From NCBI GenBank assembly GCA_034440615.1, contig JAOTOM010003849.1, positions 62,001 through 126,000 on the forward strand: a stretch of 64,000 nucleotides of DNA. The letters are read 5' to 3'. Under the pieces are notes generated by a model. The model was given only the letters and a program-made list of their open reading frames with translations. It did no database searches and was not told the origin of the DNA. The position numbers were made by a program, and so were the translations under genes. The stretch comes from Ashinkailepas kermadecensis. Lineage: Eukaryota; Arthropoda; Thecostraca; Neolepadidae. Positions 33,160 to 45,280 of this stretch are shown in pieces (positions within the stretch are counted from its first letter, which is position 1; each line of letters opens with the position of its first letter).

Positions 33160-34155
33160 CGTATTTAGCTGGCGTTCAGTCGCATCTTTCCCCGTACAGT
33201 CCTGTTCAGCTGACTTCCAACCGTATTCAGTTGTATCTAGCCCCATGCAGTTTGTGTTCAGCCGTATACAGCTGGTGTCCAGCAGTACCCAGTATCATTC
33301 AGCCGATGCTCAGCCGTGTCCGGCCGTGTCCAGCCGTCTCCAGCTGGTGTTCAGCCGTGTCCATCCGTGTCCAGTCGTCTCCAGCTGGTGTTCAGCCGTG
33401 TCCAGCCGTGTCCAGTCGTCTCCAGCTGGTGTTCAGTCGTGTCCAGCCGTGTCCAGTCGTCTCCAGCTGGTGTTCAGCCGTCTCCAGCTGGTGTTCAGCC
33501 GTCTCCAGCTGGTGTTCAGCCGTGTCCAGCCGTGTCCAGCCGTCTCCAGCCGGTGTTCAACCGTGTCCATCCGTGTCCAGTCGTCTCCAGCTGGTGTTCA
33601 GCCGTGTCCGGCCGTGTCCAGCCGTCTCCAGCCGGTGTTCAGCCGTGTCCAGCCGTCTCCAGCTGGTGTTCAGCCGTGTCGCGTTCCACTCCGGTGTTCA
33701 GCCGTGTCCATCCGTGTCCAGTCGTCTCCAGCTGGTGTTCAGCCGTGTCCAGCCGTGTCCAGTCGTCTCCAGCTGGTGTTCAGCCGTGTCCGGCCGTGTC
33801 CAGCCGTCTCCAGCTGGTGTTCAGCCGTGTCCAGCCGTGTCCAGTCGTCTCCAGCTGGTGTTCAGCCGTGTCCGGCCGTGTCCAGCCGTCTCCAGCCGGT
33901 GTTCAGCCGTGTCCAGCCGTGTCCAGTCGTCTCCAGCTGGTGTTCAGCCGTGTCCAGCCGTGTCCAGCCGTCTCCAGCTGGTGTTCAGCCGTGTCCAGCC
34001 GTGTCCAGTCGTCTCCAGCTGGTGTCCAGTCGTCTCCAGCTGGTGTTCAGCCGTCTCCAGCTGGTGTTCAGCCGTCTCCAGCTGGTGTTCAGCCGTGTCC
34101 GGCCGTGTCGGGGGTGGCCAGCCGTGTCCGGCCGTGTCGGGGGTGGCCAGCCGTG
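33160..34155. repeat. 41-bp higher-order minisatellite built of 10/11-bp subunits
   Basis: Subunits AGCCGTGTCC, AGTCGTCTCC and AGCTGGTGTTC combine into a common unit of about 41 bp. Shorter variants (21 bp: AGCCGTCTCC plus AGCTGGTGTTC) cluster around 33470 and 34050. The left 150 bp is strongly diverged (GCATTTAGCTGGCGTTCAGTC-like). All three plus frames are open for 280-360 codons, which is an artefact of the stop-free unit. The right end (34100-34155) changes to GGCCGTGTCGGGGGTGGCCA. Confidence 0.95.
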
Positions 34156-36872
34156 GCCGCCTGAGCGCGCGCTCCCTAATTAGGTGCGGTCGGCCGCTGT
34201 CGGTCTGATGGATCACGGGTCCGGTTTGCCGGCCATCGGTCATCGGTGTCCAGCCGGCGTACCGCGTCATCTGTCGCTGCCGCACGCCGCGCCGCCGCGC
34301 CGCCGCGGCCGGCGGCCGACCTCAGACAAAGGCGTCATCTGGGCCCGCCAAACACCGGCGGCGGCCCCTCGGGGGCGAGGCCGACGCGACGGTGGTTTCT
34401 CGGCGAGTGGCACCGGCAGCCGATCCAACACCGACGGTGGTCCCTCAGGGAGCGCTACCAGAGACGGCCCGATGCACACGCCGCTCCCTCAGCGGCCGGG
34501 CTGACACCGACGGCGGTTCTCCACAGGGAGCGTCGCCGGGGGATGATCCGACACGACAGCAGTCCACAGGGAGAGCCATCAGGGAGCGTTCCTAGGGGCC
34601 GGTCCAGGGAGTGCCACCAGGGACAGAGGCAGGCACCGACGCAGCGCGTTGGTGACGCACCATCGCCCGCGGTTCAGGTGTTGCCAGGCACCGCCACGGA
34701 CCTCAATGGCAGCAACGGGTGCCGAGGGGGTGTGAGCTGTGGAAGGGACGGACGCATGTGGAGAGGAAATAACGTGGGCGGGGATAAACCTGATAAGGCG
34801 GCCATGGGAGACCAACTTCCAGAGCAAAACTGCCAGTACGCTTTCAGATCGGTGTCGACGAGCGCGATTCTGAAGACCAGACAACAATGGGACGCTACAG
34901 CTATGAACCGGGTTGCCTTGTATGCACATGTTGAGGTATTCTGAAAGGCTGTCGTGCGGCTTATGACAGTCGAGGAGGAAGCTCTGCGCGGGGTAGTTTG
35001 GGCAATGCCTACAAGTTGTTCAAGGCCATTGTGGTATTGGAGTTGGGGCGGGGGGTAGGCATCATCAACGGTCATCATTTTACTACTAATACCTAAGTCA
35101 AAATCCTGATATCTGAGATTGCATGAATTATAGGTAGTGATATGACCCATATGCATTGGTTGCTCTTTGTGTGCATGTCACACTGTAAAATGACACACTG
35201 TGGACGTGTGGAGGTCCACGTTCTGTGACCGGCTTGTTTCTTTCTCACAGACGAGTGAATGCCTCCTCTGGCGATGTGGTCGCGACGCCGCCACTACTTC
35301 CAACTGCGGCAGGGCGTCGTCACCTGACGGCTGGTAATGCATGTTTTCCGGATACTTAGACTGAACAAATAGCTGACTAAGTGCTCCAGCAGGCCCAGAT
35401 ATTCTTTGCCCGGTATTTAATTGGAAGCTTTTTAAGCATGGAACCGGTGCTTTGAACCCGATTTGATTTGTTCTCATCGATTGTAGCGTCGACTCACATT
35501 GCTGAAGTAAGAAAGAACAACTTGAGAAGAACATGTGTACTGAGACATTAGCAGCATAACGCTTCGTATTCCGTACGTAATAGTTGTATATGAGGCACGC
35601 AACATCAATGAATCCAGCATTATTGACAATTAATAAGCACACTAAGTGCTACAGTGTTAGTCGAACAGACTTGCATGAACTTCTAGGCCAGAAACTTAAG
35701 CCTGAACTGGAAAAGCAATGTTGTGTCCGATGCGTATCATCTGCGATCAGCATGCCATTCGATTTGATCCCCGTTATTTACATTAATTACTTCAAGTGTA
35801 TTGAACGAACTGGAGCTAACTCGTGCGGAGTGACCACCATCCTTCAAAAGCTGAAGTCTGAGGCCAGAAGAGGACCATTCTCCAGGGTAAAACATTCGTA
35901 GTCAGCACCGTACCGGTGTGGTGAATGAGTTCACCAGCCATTCTGCCCTGATTGACCTCGAAAGCAGGCATCCTGACGACGGGAAAGTCCTCCCATCGAC
36001 GGCTGCCGAACAGGAGCTGTCCACGGAAGCCCGTTGGCTCATTATCATGACCATAGAAATACACATTGTTCATCAGAACATCTTGTTTTGACGCACCCTC
36101 GCCGCTTTGTCGAGACTCGTTCCTTCCGCACCAGTGGGCATCTTTATAACGAGCCGGTCTGGTGCTCCCGGAGAGGTGGCGAGCAGCTCACCCTCGCAGA
36201 CCAGTGGTTTCCCCATCTGGCGGTTCGGCCCATCGGCTTAGTTTGTACATGAATGCACTCATTTTGCTCTTGTTATTACCTATGAAAGGGGTCTGATTAT
36301 GTGGAAATCGGTCCGGCCAAGGGTGCCGGCCGCCGCGTGTAATACGAGACCGGCTGATAAAAGATCGAGAGAACATTCAATTTATCCTGTTAGGGCAGAG
36401 CCTGCACGCATGGCGATTGGAATGGGGATTTTTAGCAGTAAATCTCCATTCGCCGCGGAGGACTACTTACAAATAATGATGCCGGGGCCAGGGAGTCGGG
36501 GGCGGAGGGGGGGGGGCGACAGCGGGACGTGGAGGGGGCTGAGGGGAGCCGCGGGGACGCCGACAGACGACGGCGCGACTGCCGTCCAGACGAGCTGGAA
36601 ACGAGCTGCTCAATCACGCCAGTGCGCCCGGACTCCTGACACGCCGACGCAAACAGTGCGGCCCGTTAGCGGGGCGGCTGCGTGCTGACGGCGGCCGTCC
36701 GACCACCGGGCCACCAGATACCATCGGGTCGCGGTGGGAGCCGGGCTGCGCGCCGCCGCCTCCCCGCCCTCGCCGGCCCGCCGGCTCGGCGTCCTCTCAA
36801 TTTCCTGTCGCGTCGGCGAGACTCCCGGCACGCGATTACGGCCGACCGGTCCACTGTTATCTGCCCGGCACT
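34156..36872. other. Unique sequence, GC-rich left and right, no confident gene
   Basis: GC-rich to 34900, AT-richer at 34950-36100, GC-rich again. A minus-strand exon-like open stretch at 35830-36170 is listed separately. The segment 36330-36480 (TTCAATTTATCC, TTTTTAGCAGTAAATC) is unique and regulatory-looking, but unproven. Confidence 0.35.
35830..36170 (-). other. Exon-like open stretch, product unknown
   Basis: The minus strand is open from about 36170 to 35820. It reads RYKDAHWCGRNESRQSGEG, then NNVYFYGHDNEPTGF, RGQLLFGSRRWEDFPVVRMP and AFEVNQGRMAGELIHHTG. Codon use is more ordered than in nearby frames. No native start precedes it, and no acceptor or donor stands out. I do not recognise the protein. 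It could be an exon, a pseudogene or chance. Confidence 0.2.
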
Positions 36873-37088
36873 CCTGGCGGTGCGGGGTCTGTCCAGCGGG
36901 CCAGACACCACCTCCCGGCCCTGCTGGTGTGCCTAACCAACCTGCCTAGCGGGTGTATATCCCCAGCGGCCCGAACACCGCCTCCCCGACCCCACTGGTG
37001 GGCCTAACTAACAGTCCTGGCAGTGCGGGGTCTGTCCAGCGGTCCGAACACCACCTCCCGGCCCCACTGGTGCGCATAACCAACAGTC
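36873..37088. repeat. 71-72-bp tandem repeat, 3 copies
   Basis: CCTGGCGGTGCGGGGTCTGT-like starts at 36873, 36945 (diverged) and 37016. All copies share CCAGCGG..C.GA(A/C)ACC(A/G)CCTCC and CTGGTG(T/G/C)GC.TAAC. Confidence 0.9.
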
Positions 37089-37173
37089 ATAGTCCTCAAC
37101 GGTGAGTTCCTCAGGCGCATCCAAACGTTCTGAAGCCCTTGCCAACGCCTTATTGGCACTCAGTGCGTTATCC

Positions 37174-37612
37174 AGAGCGCCGAATAACACATCCCCGCTC
37201 ACCAGTATCGTCTTAGTGAGCGTTCAATAACACATCCCCGCTCACCAGTATCATCTTGGTGAGCGCCGAATAACACATCCCCACTCACCAGTATCGTCTT
37301 AGTGAGCGTTCAATAACACATCCCCGCTCACCAGTATCGTCTTAGTGAGCGCCGAATAACACATCCCCGCTCACCAGTATCGTCTTAGTGAGCGTTCAAT
37401 AACACATCCCCGCTCACCAGTATCGTCTTAGTGAGCGCCGAATAACACATCCCCGCTCACCAGTATCGTCTTAGTGAGCGTTCAATAACACATCCCCGCT
37501 CGCCGGTATCGTCTTAGTGAGCGTTCAATAACACATCCCCGCTCGCCAGTATCATCTTAGTGAGCGTTCAATAACACATCCCCGCTAGCCAGTATCATCT
37601 TAGTGAGCGTTC
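37174..37612. repeat. 43-bp minisatellite, about 10 copies, dimeric
   Basis: Unit: GCGTTCAATAACACATCCCC, then GCTCACCAGTATCGTCTTAG, then TGA. Units starting GCGCCGAA alternate with GCGTTCAA over most of the array (86-bp dimer). The last three units are all of the GCGTTCAA type. Unrelated in sequence to the 43-bp array at 21060. Confidence 0.96.
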
Positions 37613-40600
37613 AATGCAAGTTTCTGGGAAACTAACAACTGATGGTTATGGCATGACGCGCTCGTGAAGACCAATCGCCATTATCTCTGAGGGGGATTGA
37701 GTGAAAAAATTGTATTGAACCTTTCTCTTTCTCCTTGCTTGAACCTTTTTCTTGTTAGCTGGATGTTAGCTTCTCATTCTCTCGATATCCGCTTAGCTTC
37801 ATATGAATTTTAAATATTAGCTATCACTTGGAAAAGCTCTTTCGGCAGTGACATTAGCACATAACTAGCAAAATTGAGATATTTTCAGATAATTCAGCTC
37901 TGTTTTACATTAACAAGTAAGGAAAATAAGTGAAAATTATCGTGTCAGTCCATATCTTGTTAATCTGATGCATATGTTTACCGACGTCCACCCAGTTTCA
38001 TATGCACCAAAACATTGCCAATCACATGGTATTGGTTGTATAGTTGTGCCATTGGTATATACTGGGTAACGTATACGTCTGTTGCATAGTTTAACTTTGT
38101 TTAAAGAGAGTCCAGTCCGTCTTTTTCCGAATGTTTTACTTTGCAATTTAGATTCCAAAGCTTTTATAGCGATCGGCACGTGGATACGACTTTCCAGATT
38201 ATAATATACACTTTTAGAATGTTACAATGTCCAAAGTCTCCAAATGGCTACGTCAGGAGGTCAAAAATTTGGGGGGGGGGGGTGGGAGGAATTAATCGCA
38301 ACTAATTGGAATTCTGTTTGTATTTTACATCGATAATATGGTGCACGAAGAGGTGTAAATAATTCTTAATGATCCAAAGCGCGCATTTGATGTCCCTACA
38401 TACACATGCAGAACAGCCAATGGCCTAGCCAGGAGTCTAAGGATGGGTGGCTATCACTTGTTCTTTGTGGGTGGTTTTTCTTCGCAGTCGGTGCCACAAA
38501 TACCCATTATTTTGTACAATTTTGTACAATTATTTTGTACAATTATTTTGTACAATTTTACACAAATACCCATTAGAAAAATAAAAATTATAGAAAACTT
38601 TAAAACTTAAAATTTTGTTATTTCCAAAAAATAAATTTATCATTATTGGGTTGCCAAAAATTGTATGGCCCTGGTCAATTTTGTCTTCCTTTTCTGATTC
38701 CAAATAATTTTGGTTTTTCAAATCTCCCCCAAAATGAACTCCACAGAGCCAAAAACATGATGTAAGTCGTGAAAATCTAGGCCCCCTAGTGACGTCACTT
38801 TTTGGGGAAAAAAATTTGGGGTGGTGTCTGGCCCTACTCGTCGAGCGCTTTCCGATGACACCTCTTTCGTTTTCGTGCTACGCTTAGTTTGGAGACTAGA
38901 GGGGGGGGGGGGGGGCTACTTTTTTATAATCATCTTTTTAACCGTCTAAAATAAGGCCATGAGATTAATTGTGTCGTAAGGTGGTGATCAAGATTATATT
39001 AACTTACAACTTGAGAAGTGAATGGATGAAGATGTGAAAGTTGACGAATTGATGGAACGCTAAGTCAATGCTAGATAAATATTCCCTGGACAATTCGCTA
39101 TCAAAGAGCGGCACAATCAGCATGTTGTCAGGACGCTGGACGGCTGTCTGCCAGAATGATTCAGTGGGATGCAATAATTTTCGCGAAGTTAAATCGAACA
39201 ATTGAAGAATGGCGTCATGAACTCGACGTGCATGGGTTGCCAATTCCCAGAGTTTGCATCAGGACCATCACGGCTGCATGATGAGAATGAATCTGAAATC
39301 AGTGCGCGCGCCAAGCATTCGTACCTCTCCGGAGGCTGGCGGCGCCATACCTTGGATAATTATCATAGTAAAACGTTGTTCCGAGGCTGAGTCCTTGTGA
39401 AGTGGCCCTTGCTCCTTCAACCTGTGTAGCGCCTCCTCGAGTGCTTCATGGCAGCCATGCGATTTGCAAGAGTTGCATGCAAGCGTCCTCCCTCCATTGT
39501 GCTCCTGTGAAGTCGACATTAGTGATGACACTGCAAGACTTTCATTCTCACGATCACCACTGGAGGGACAAATGCGAAAAATGTTCGGAGCGAAGACCAG
39601 GAGCGGCAGGTCTGATTGGACCAAGTCCGATTGAGGCTCGGCCAAAGACCAGTTCTTTAAATACATATATTTTTAGCACATACAGTAGTACCCTTGCTTT
39701 TTGTATATTCAGATCATATGGGCAGTTCACTTCACTTCTTATCAAGACTTCCTTTTTTCAATTGACAGGTATTGATGGCAACAGCATGATGATTGCAAAA
39801 CATTAATAAAACATACAGGTTGGTGCCCATTACTTATAGTCATCAATCAAGGAACCAGCACAATTCAGATTGGGTGCGTAACTTAAGCTTAGGTACAAGC
39901 TACAGTAGCTAGGTACTTGGGGAATGGCCACATATATGCATCTTACCATATTCGAACATAGGACACACAGGATGGAAATATATCAGAAATGCATAGTCTT
40001 AGAATAGCTATAGAAACACACAAAATAGTAAACGAACAGCAAAATATTGCACATATAGTGCATTTAGTACATTATCAATTATAACCCACATCTAAATAGC
40101 CTGCCTCATTCTTGTTTTCTGTGTCGCTTTCGTATTCAGCCTGCAATAAGAGCTTAAGGCTTATTTCGCTGCAATTATGAACTGCCTGGCTAAAGGCATC
40201 AGCCAACCATTAAGGATTGACATGCAAAACAATACAGTCGAAAAAAAACACCCGGTACTAATCCCCCAACCTACGCTGGAAACGCATGACGATCATCAAA
40301 CAATGATGTCTTCTCGAAAGAAGATGGCATACAAACAGGTACAAAAATCCTACCATCGGCTGGTGACGTATACAATTTTATACCGGGATTCCCATGGACA
40401 GTTTTGCTATGGGATGCGGTTAATTGTGGATAAATTGAACTTATTTAAGAATGATTTGGTTGATGTACATTTTGCAATCACCATTCTGGCAAGCTGCATT
40501 CAGCTTTGTGGAATTACCTTTCCTGTCACTTAGTCTCATGGCGTCACATACTGGTCAATAGGACAAATCCAGATGAAAGCTTTCTAGGGGATTATTATTG

Positions 40601-41720
40601 TTTGGGCGTTAATGGGGCACTAATAACATCCTGGAAATAATTGTGGTGACACAGGTTCTGAATGTCTAAGCGTCAAGATGTTCAACAAGCAAGAAGTGGT
40701 CTGTGAAACGATGACCGACCTGAACGTGAATTGTTTTCAATCATTGAAACGTATATTGGCAAAACATTTCCAGACCGATATGCTTTAAATACACTTACCT
40801 GAATAACATGAGACAAATACGTTTGCATTAAATCAAATTACCTCGCTTTGCCTATTGCTTTACATTAAATGGGCTAAAAAGAAGAAGCGTTTGACGATTA
40901 CATTTACTTTTCACGAACGAAGTCCTTTAGCTAATCTTGAATGATGGCGGCAGTAATTAATGGGAGGTAATTATGTCATTAGGCCTTTGGTTCTCATTGA
41001 ATTATTTTATGCATGATGCTGTTCCATTGTTGGTTTTGCTGCGGATGCGCTCACTGATGGTTCAGTAATTGATTTGTTATGTTCGGTACCTCACAGTTAA
41101 CACCAGGTTCTCCCAAGTTCAAGGGATGTAGTACGAAGACGGAAAGGGCAAAATATGAGGAAATGGAACGTCGTCCATGGTGGAAATTTTGCTATCTTTT
41201 GATTAGGAAGGCAAATATTAAGCTGTGCATTTGAAGAGATGGATAGTTTTGGAAATTTTCCGTAACTATGGAAACATGCCAATAGAAAGATAATGTCATG
41301 TGTAGAAAATGCTTGTTTTCCCTTGCATTGTCATCAATAATTTTTTTTCAAAGAAAACGATGTGCATTGGTTAAACAACCATGCACAAGAAGCAAGGATG
41401 TCGGAACATAATCTGAATACAATATGCTACAATGCTAGTCGGAGGCCATGAATATTATATTTGCATTTTAGCCTGGTCCCAGAGACATTCCAGTGTTTAA
41501 TACTTGGCGAAACCAACTGGCTTTTTTGACTGTATTGCAGTTCCAAGTCTTACTTTTGAAAGCTGCATATCGTGAGCATGTTTGAGCTATCAATCAGTAT
41601 CATTGATAATCTGCTTTTTTCAGTAATTAGCATGCTAAAAATCTTTGAAATACTTGAGGATTTATCATCAAATTGTTCTAAATACATGACAAACTTGCTG
41701 GCTGGAATGTTGAAATGTGA
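37613..41720. other. AT-rich unique region, no confident gene
   Basis: About 4.1 kb, lower GC than the left part of the window. Holds poly-G runs (38271-38282; 15 G at 38901-38915) and a small TTTTGTACAATTA repeat (38505-38565). Minus frames near 39004-39666 and a plus frame at 40177-40533 (118 codons) have no motif I recognise. No splice-bounded exon is convincing. Confidence 0.4.
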
Positions 41721-41728
41721 TTCACAAG
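41721..41728 (+). repeat. 8-bp target-site duplication, left copy
   Basis: TTCACAAG directly before the hAT terminus, identical to 44516-44523. Confidence 0.9.
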
Positions 41729-42290
41729 CAGACTTGTGCTCGACTCGAGTTGAATCAAGAATTGATTCATGAATCAATCGTTTTTGGATGAGTCGAGAGT
41801 TAAATCGATTCTTTTCCACAAAACATATTTTGAGTCGTGAGTTGAATCACATCTTTCTAAAAAATAAATGAGTTGAATCATGAGTCAATCATTTGAATCA
41901 CAATGAGTCATTTGATTCCTGTGACTCAAATGCATGTTATGAACAAATAATATGAAGCACGTATCTGTGGGAATATTATGTCATGACACAAGTAGGGAGT
42001 AAAAACACAGCATAGTTATTCATGCTTACCAATACAATTGTCAACTTCTAATCTGCCAGTGAGTAAAGAATGAAGGGCACCAGTACTGAAGTTATTTACC
42101 AAAAACCAATTACAATAACTACATATAATTATTAAATGTGAAGCTTGGTATCCACAATCAGTATCATGCACGAGTCAATCCTAGTACCAGGAGCACAACA
42201 CATAAATTGGTTGTAATTGTGAAAAAGAATATGGAACCGACATTGTTCTGCACTGGAATTGGCATCTGCACTGAATACAATTCCGTTGGC

Positions 42291-42349
42291 TTGTTATTTG
42301 TCACCTGCGCGTCTGATATCATATCAGACGCGCTTGTGACAAATAACAA
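42291..42349. repeat. 59-bp near-perfect palindrome inside the hAT element
   Basis: Two 29-bp arms around a single C at 42320. They match at 27 of 29 positions, and the two mismatches are adjacent (CT in the left arm facing TT in the right). The same peptide is therefore readable from both strands. Confidence 0.95.
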
Positions 42350-44167
42350 ACAAAGGTACCTTTACTAGAAGGTAGATGGAAGTATTCTTTCAAGCCTGCA
42401 TGACGTCATCCGAAGGTTTTAAAAATATATGGTATCAATTTATGTAATTTGGTTCATTTGGTATCAATTTGGCTGCATATTACTTTTTTCTCCTATATAT
42501 GAAGGAAATGTGTACTGGATATAACATATTTTAACCAGTTTATATGTCTTCTGTAATATCCTAAAACTTAGTCTGGAATACAAGCATGATCTTTTTTTGT
42601 GAAAAAATAGCATTGTTCTTGTTATAGCAACACATGTTCAACTTTATTGATTAAAATATCAAGTATTTTGGAATGCGTGGCATTATATACATTTTGTTCA
42701 GGTGATTTGAGCACGATTGCTCGAAGTCCTGACCTGTGTAATTTAAGCAATGTCTCAAACTTATATATATAGAGGAGAGGTTATCATGAGAGAACAAGTG
42801 AGTGACTCCTATTTTGAGGTTGATTCTTTCCATCGACAATTACAGGATTTGTGTAAAAATGGCACACATTTTTTATCAAAATGTTGTTTTTCTGGTGTTT
42901 TCTAATGTGATTTCAACGAATTTGACTCATTCATTTGTAAAATGAAAAATGTCCAAGATATAAGCACTTCAAGTTCAAGTACTTCTATAATCAGTCTAAG
43001 AAAATAATTTAACTACGGGTCTTCTCCCTCTATATTGTTCCTGAGACCACTTGACCTGGGAGCAAAAATCCGCTGTAAAACCACCTTTTGTAGAGGTAAC
43101 TTTAGTAAGAATACCTATTAAACTTCGAGAAATTTAGGAAATATCCTTACTAAACACACTTCCCTTCTTAGTAAATATACATACTAAACCTTCGAGGATG
43201 TATTGGACAGCTGTGCCCAAGGCCCATCGAGTCGAGGCTGTGCCCAAGGCGATATATACCTAATATATACCGAATTAAGGCAGAAACATACGGTTTTCGA
43301 TGTCAAAGAGTATTAAATCGAGTGCATGAAGTGTTGAACTTCTTCTTTATCACGTCTATGACACACCAGGTAAGGATGATTATACGCGATGTGCTATATT
43401 TGTAGTGAAGATTTTGATTGTTTATTTCTTTGCCAACTGAAAAGTTATCATTTGCAGTGAAAATGAGTGGTCGCATCGTCATTTTTTACGCTAAAATACC
43501 ATGCATTCAAAATACAAATTCCAAAGAATCAAAATTTACCTTGATCTCCAATTATACCCAAAGTTTTAGCAAACATAATATATTCAACAGATCAAGATGT
43601 TTCAATGTTAGAGCATCTTCGTTGGCGTCTAAATAAATACTAATTCCCTTCTTTAATTAGACACAGATGAAGATGCGTAGACATCAAACTGTCCGTCGAA
43701 TAAATCATGTTTGCAATAACCGTTTTCACATCACATATAGGGGAAGAGTGGGGATATCTGAACACCTACCTTTGGTCGTCTCCCACATCATGTTCAGTGC
43801 ATAAATAACAAAAAGATGGCAGTATTCATAAATGATGGACCTGTCGCTACCAAATCATGAAAGTCTGATCACATAATTTTACCTATACTTTGTGTACAGA
43901 GGTTGCGAAGTTCACAGGAACCATTGTAGGTTTCGAAGAGCAGTTGGCTTTAGGAAACCATAGGGAAGTGACATTCAATTTTGTTTTGCAATTACACCTG
44001 CCTTTTTTAGTGCTACTAATAGCTTGTACCACAACAGCTATAGTGAGGTAATCCTGAACAACAACATTTTCACGTTCAGGATACGGCACACCGCTATGAA
44101 ATAATCATGTTTTAAAGTTGCTCTTTGCAAGTGGTTAGAGGATTTTATTGAAAGGTTTAAATATGGT

Positions 44168-44172
<5 letters not shown>

Positions 44173-44234
<62 letters not shown>

Positions 44235-44275
44235 ATATATTTTATATGTATATATATTTATATATATATATGTAT
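44173..44275. repeat. (TA)n and (TTA)n microsatellites inside the hAT element
   Basis: TA alternation at about 44176-44203, then about 11 ATT triplets to 44231, then further TA/TATG tracts to 44275. Confidence 0.95.
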
Positions 44276-44515
44276 AGTGTGTGGGCAGTGCACACCAAAT
44301 CATATGGCTTATGAGTCTGATACCATTAAGTCGGATCTGAATCGATTCAAATTTATGTTTGAGTCGTGAGTTGAATCGGATATCTGTCGCTCTGAGTCTG
44401 AATTGAGTCGAATCAAATAATTTTGACCTGCTGTGAATCATGAGTTGAATCGGATCTCAAGATCTATGAGTCAAATGTGAGCCGATTAAACAAAATTGAG
44501 TCGAGCACAAGTCTG

Positions 44516-44523
44516 TTCACAAG
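44516..44523 (+). repeat. 8-bp target-site duplication, right copy
   Basis: TTCACAAG directly after the hAT right terminus, identical to 41721-41728. Confidence 0.9.
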
Positions 44524-44599
44524 GTGATCTTCATTTAGTTTTTTATTGATAAAGTTTGCATTCATTCAAAAATTTAAATAAAATCAATTGAAAGGCCAG

Positions 44600-44690
44600 T
44601 ACAAAGGCCAGCATATGTTCCAAGACGGGTCAAAAAGCCCGTCGGTCCCGACCGGGCTTTCTCGTCGGTCTTTACATTTGCCACCTCGAA
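44600..44690. mobile_element. Possible terminus of a second hAT-like family
   Basis: AAAAAGCCCGTCGGTCCCG, then GACCGGGCTTTCTCGTCGGT, then TTTACATTTGCCACCTCGA. This parallels the right end at 6870-6930 (GGGCTTTGGTCC, then CATTTGTCACCTCTG). Only this end was recognised, and the family assignment is inferred. Confidence 0.3.
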
Positions 44691-45039
44691 GTACCGCTCA
44701 GTATGATATGCGTGGATATATTTGCATGGCACTGCTTATATGTAACCCATTGGTAAGCCAAAGCAGCAGAAAATATGAGACAAAAGCTCTCTCACAGGGA
44801 GGGGATACGTTGATGCCGACGCATCGCCGCCAGCACCAGCTCACCACCGTTCGTCAGGAGGTGGACGGCCTCGTGATAACATCCAGCCGGACACCATGCC
44901 GGCGGGAGATCACAGCCACTGACGGCCGTCACCTTCACCCTGTGACACCCTGTGCGTGACATCGGGCGCCACCGGCCCTGCCACCCCTCCCCGCTCCTGA
45001 CTGTCCCCCACCAATCACAGCCGCGCCGCCCGCCTGGTG
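44691..45039. other. Unique sequence, no gene seen
   Basis: About 350 bp, turning GC-rich to the right. No recognised feature. Confidence 0.4.
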
Positions 45040-45166
45040 GCCGCCGTACAGGAACACTAGCCGCGCTGTCACTGGCGATCGGTCACGTGATACAGCCGAG
45101 TGGCCGCCGTACAGGAACACTAACCGCGCTGTCACTGGCGATCGGTCACGTGATACAGCCGACTGG
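45040..45166. repeat. 61-63-bp tandem duplication, 2 copies
   Basis: GTGGCCGCCGTACAGGAACA begins both copies. Each ends CGATCGGTCACGTGATACAG, which includes CACGTG. Confidence 0.93.
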
Positions 45167-45280
45167 TAGTACGGTGGATAATTAAATTAGTATATAACTG
45201 CAACCCAGCTCATTAAATATGGATATTCATAGAAATGAAAATGACAAATTAAAATGAGCAGGGTACCAAAACCAGGAGAA

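Larger units (their letters stand above)
41729..44515. mobile_element. Complete non-autonomous hAT transposon (2787 bp)
   Basis: The left terminus CAGACTTGTGCTCGACTC (41729-41746) is repeated exactly in inverted form at the right terminus (44498-44515). Both sides are flanked by the same 8 bp, TTCACAAG (41721-41728 and 44516-44523). An 8-bp target duplication and CAG...CTG ends are hallmarks of the hAT superfamily. Subterminal GAGTCGTGAGTTGAATC occurs near both ends (41832-41848 and 44361-44377), with many related GAGTTGAATC motifs, which are likely transposase-binding sites. The longest internal frames are under 80 codons and have no transposase or BED-finger motif, so it must have moved in trans. 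The perfect duplication suggests a recent insertion. Confidence 0.9.

Noticed and set aside
33126..34208. Plus-strand open frames of 282-360 codons rich in V, S, P and Q
   Set aside because: All three frames of a 41-bp minisatellite are open. No domain, no unique sequence.
39004..39666. Minus-strand frames with CNSCKSHGCHEALEEALHRL
   Set aside because: The cysteine/histidine spacing suggested a zinc finger, but it does not match a known class and the surrounding sequence is not coding-like.
41550..44089. Transposase coding frames inside the hAT element
   Set aside because: Frames are under 90 codons, AT-rich, and lack any hAT or BED motif. Those at the left border cross the terminus.
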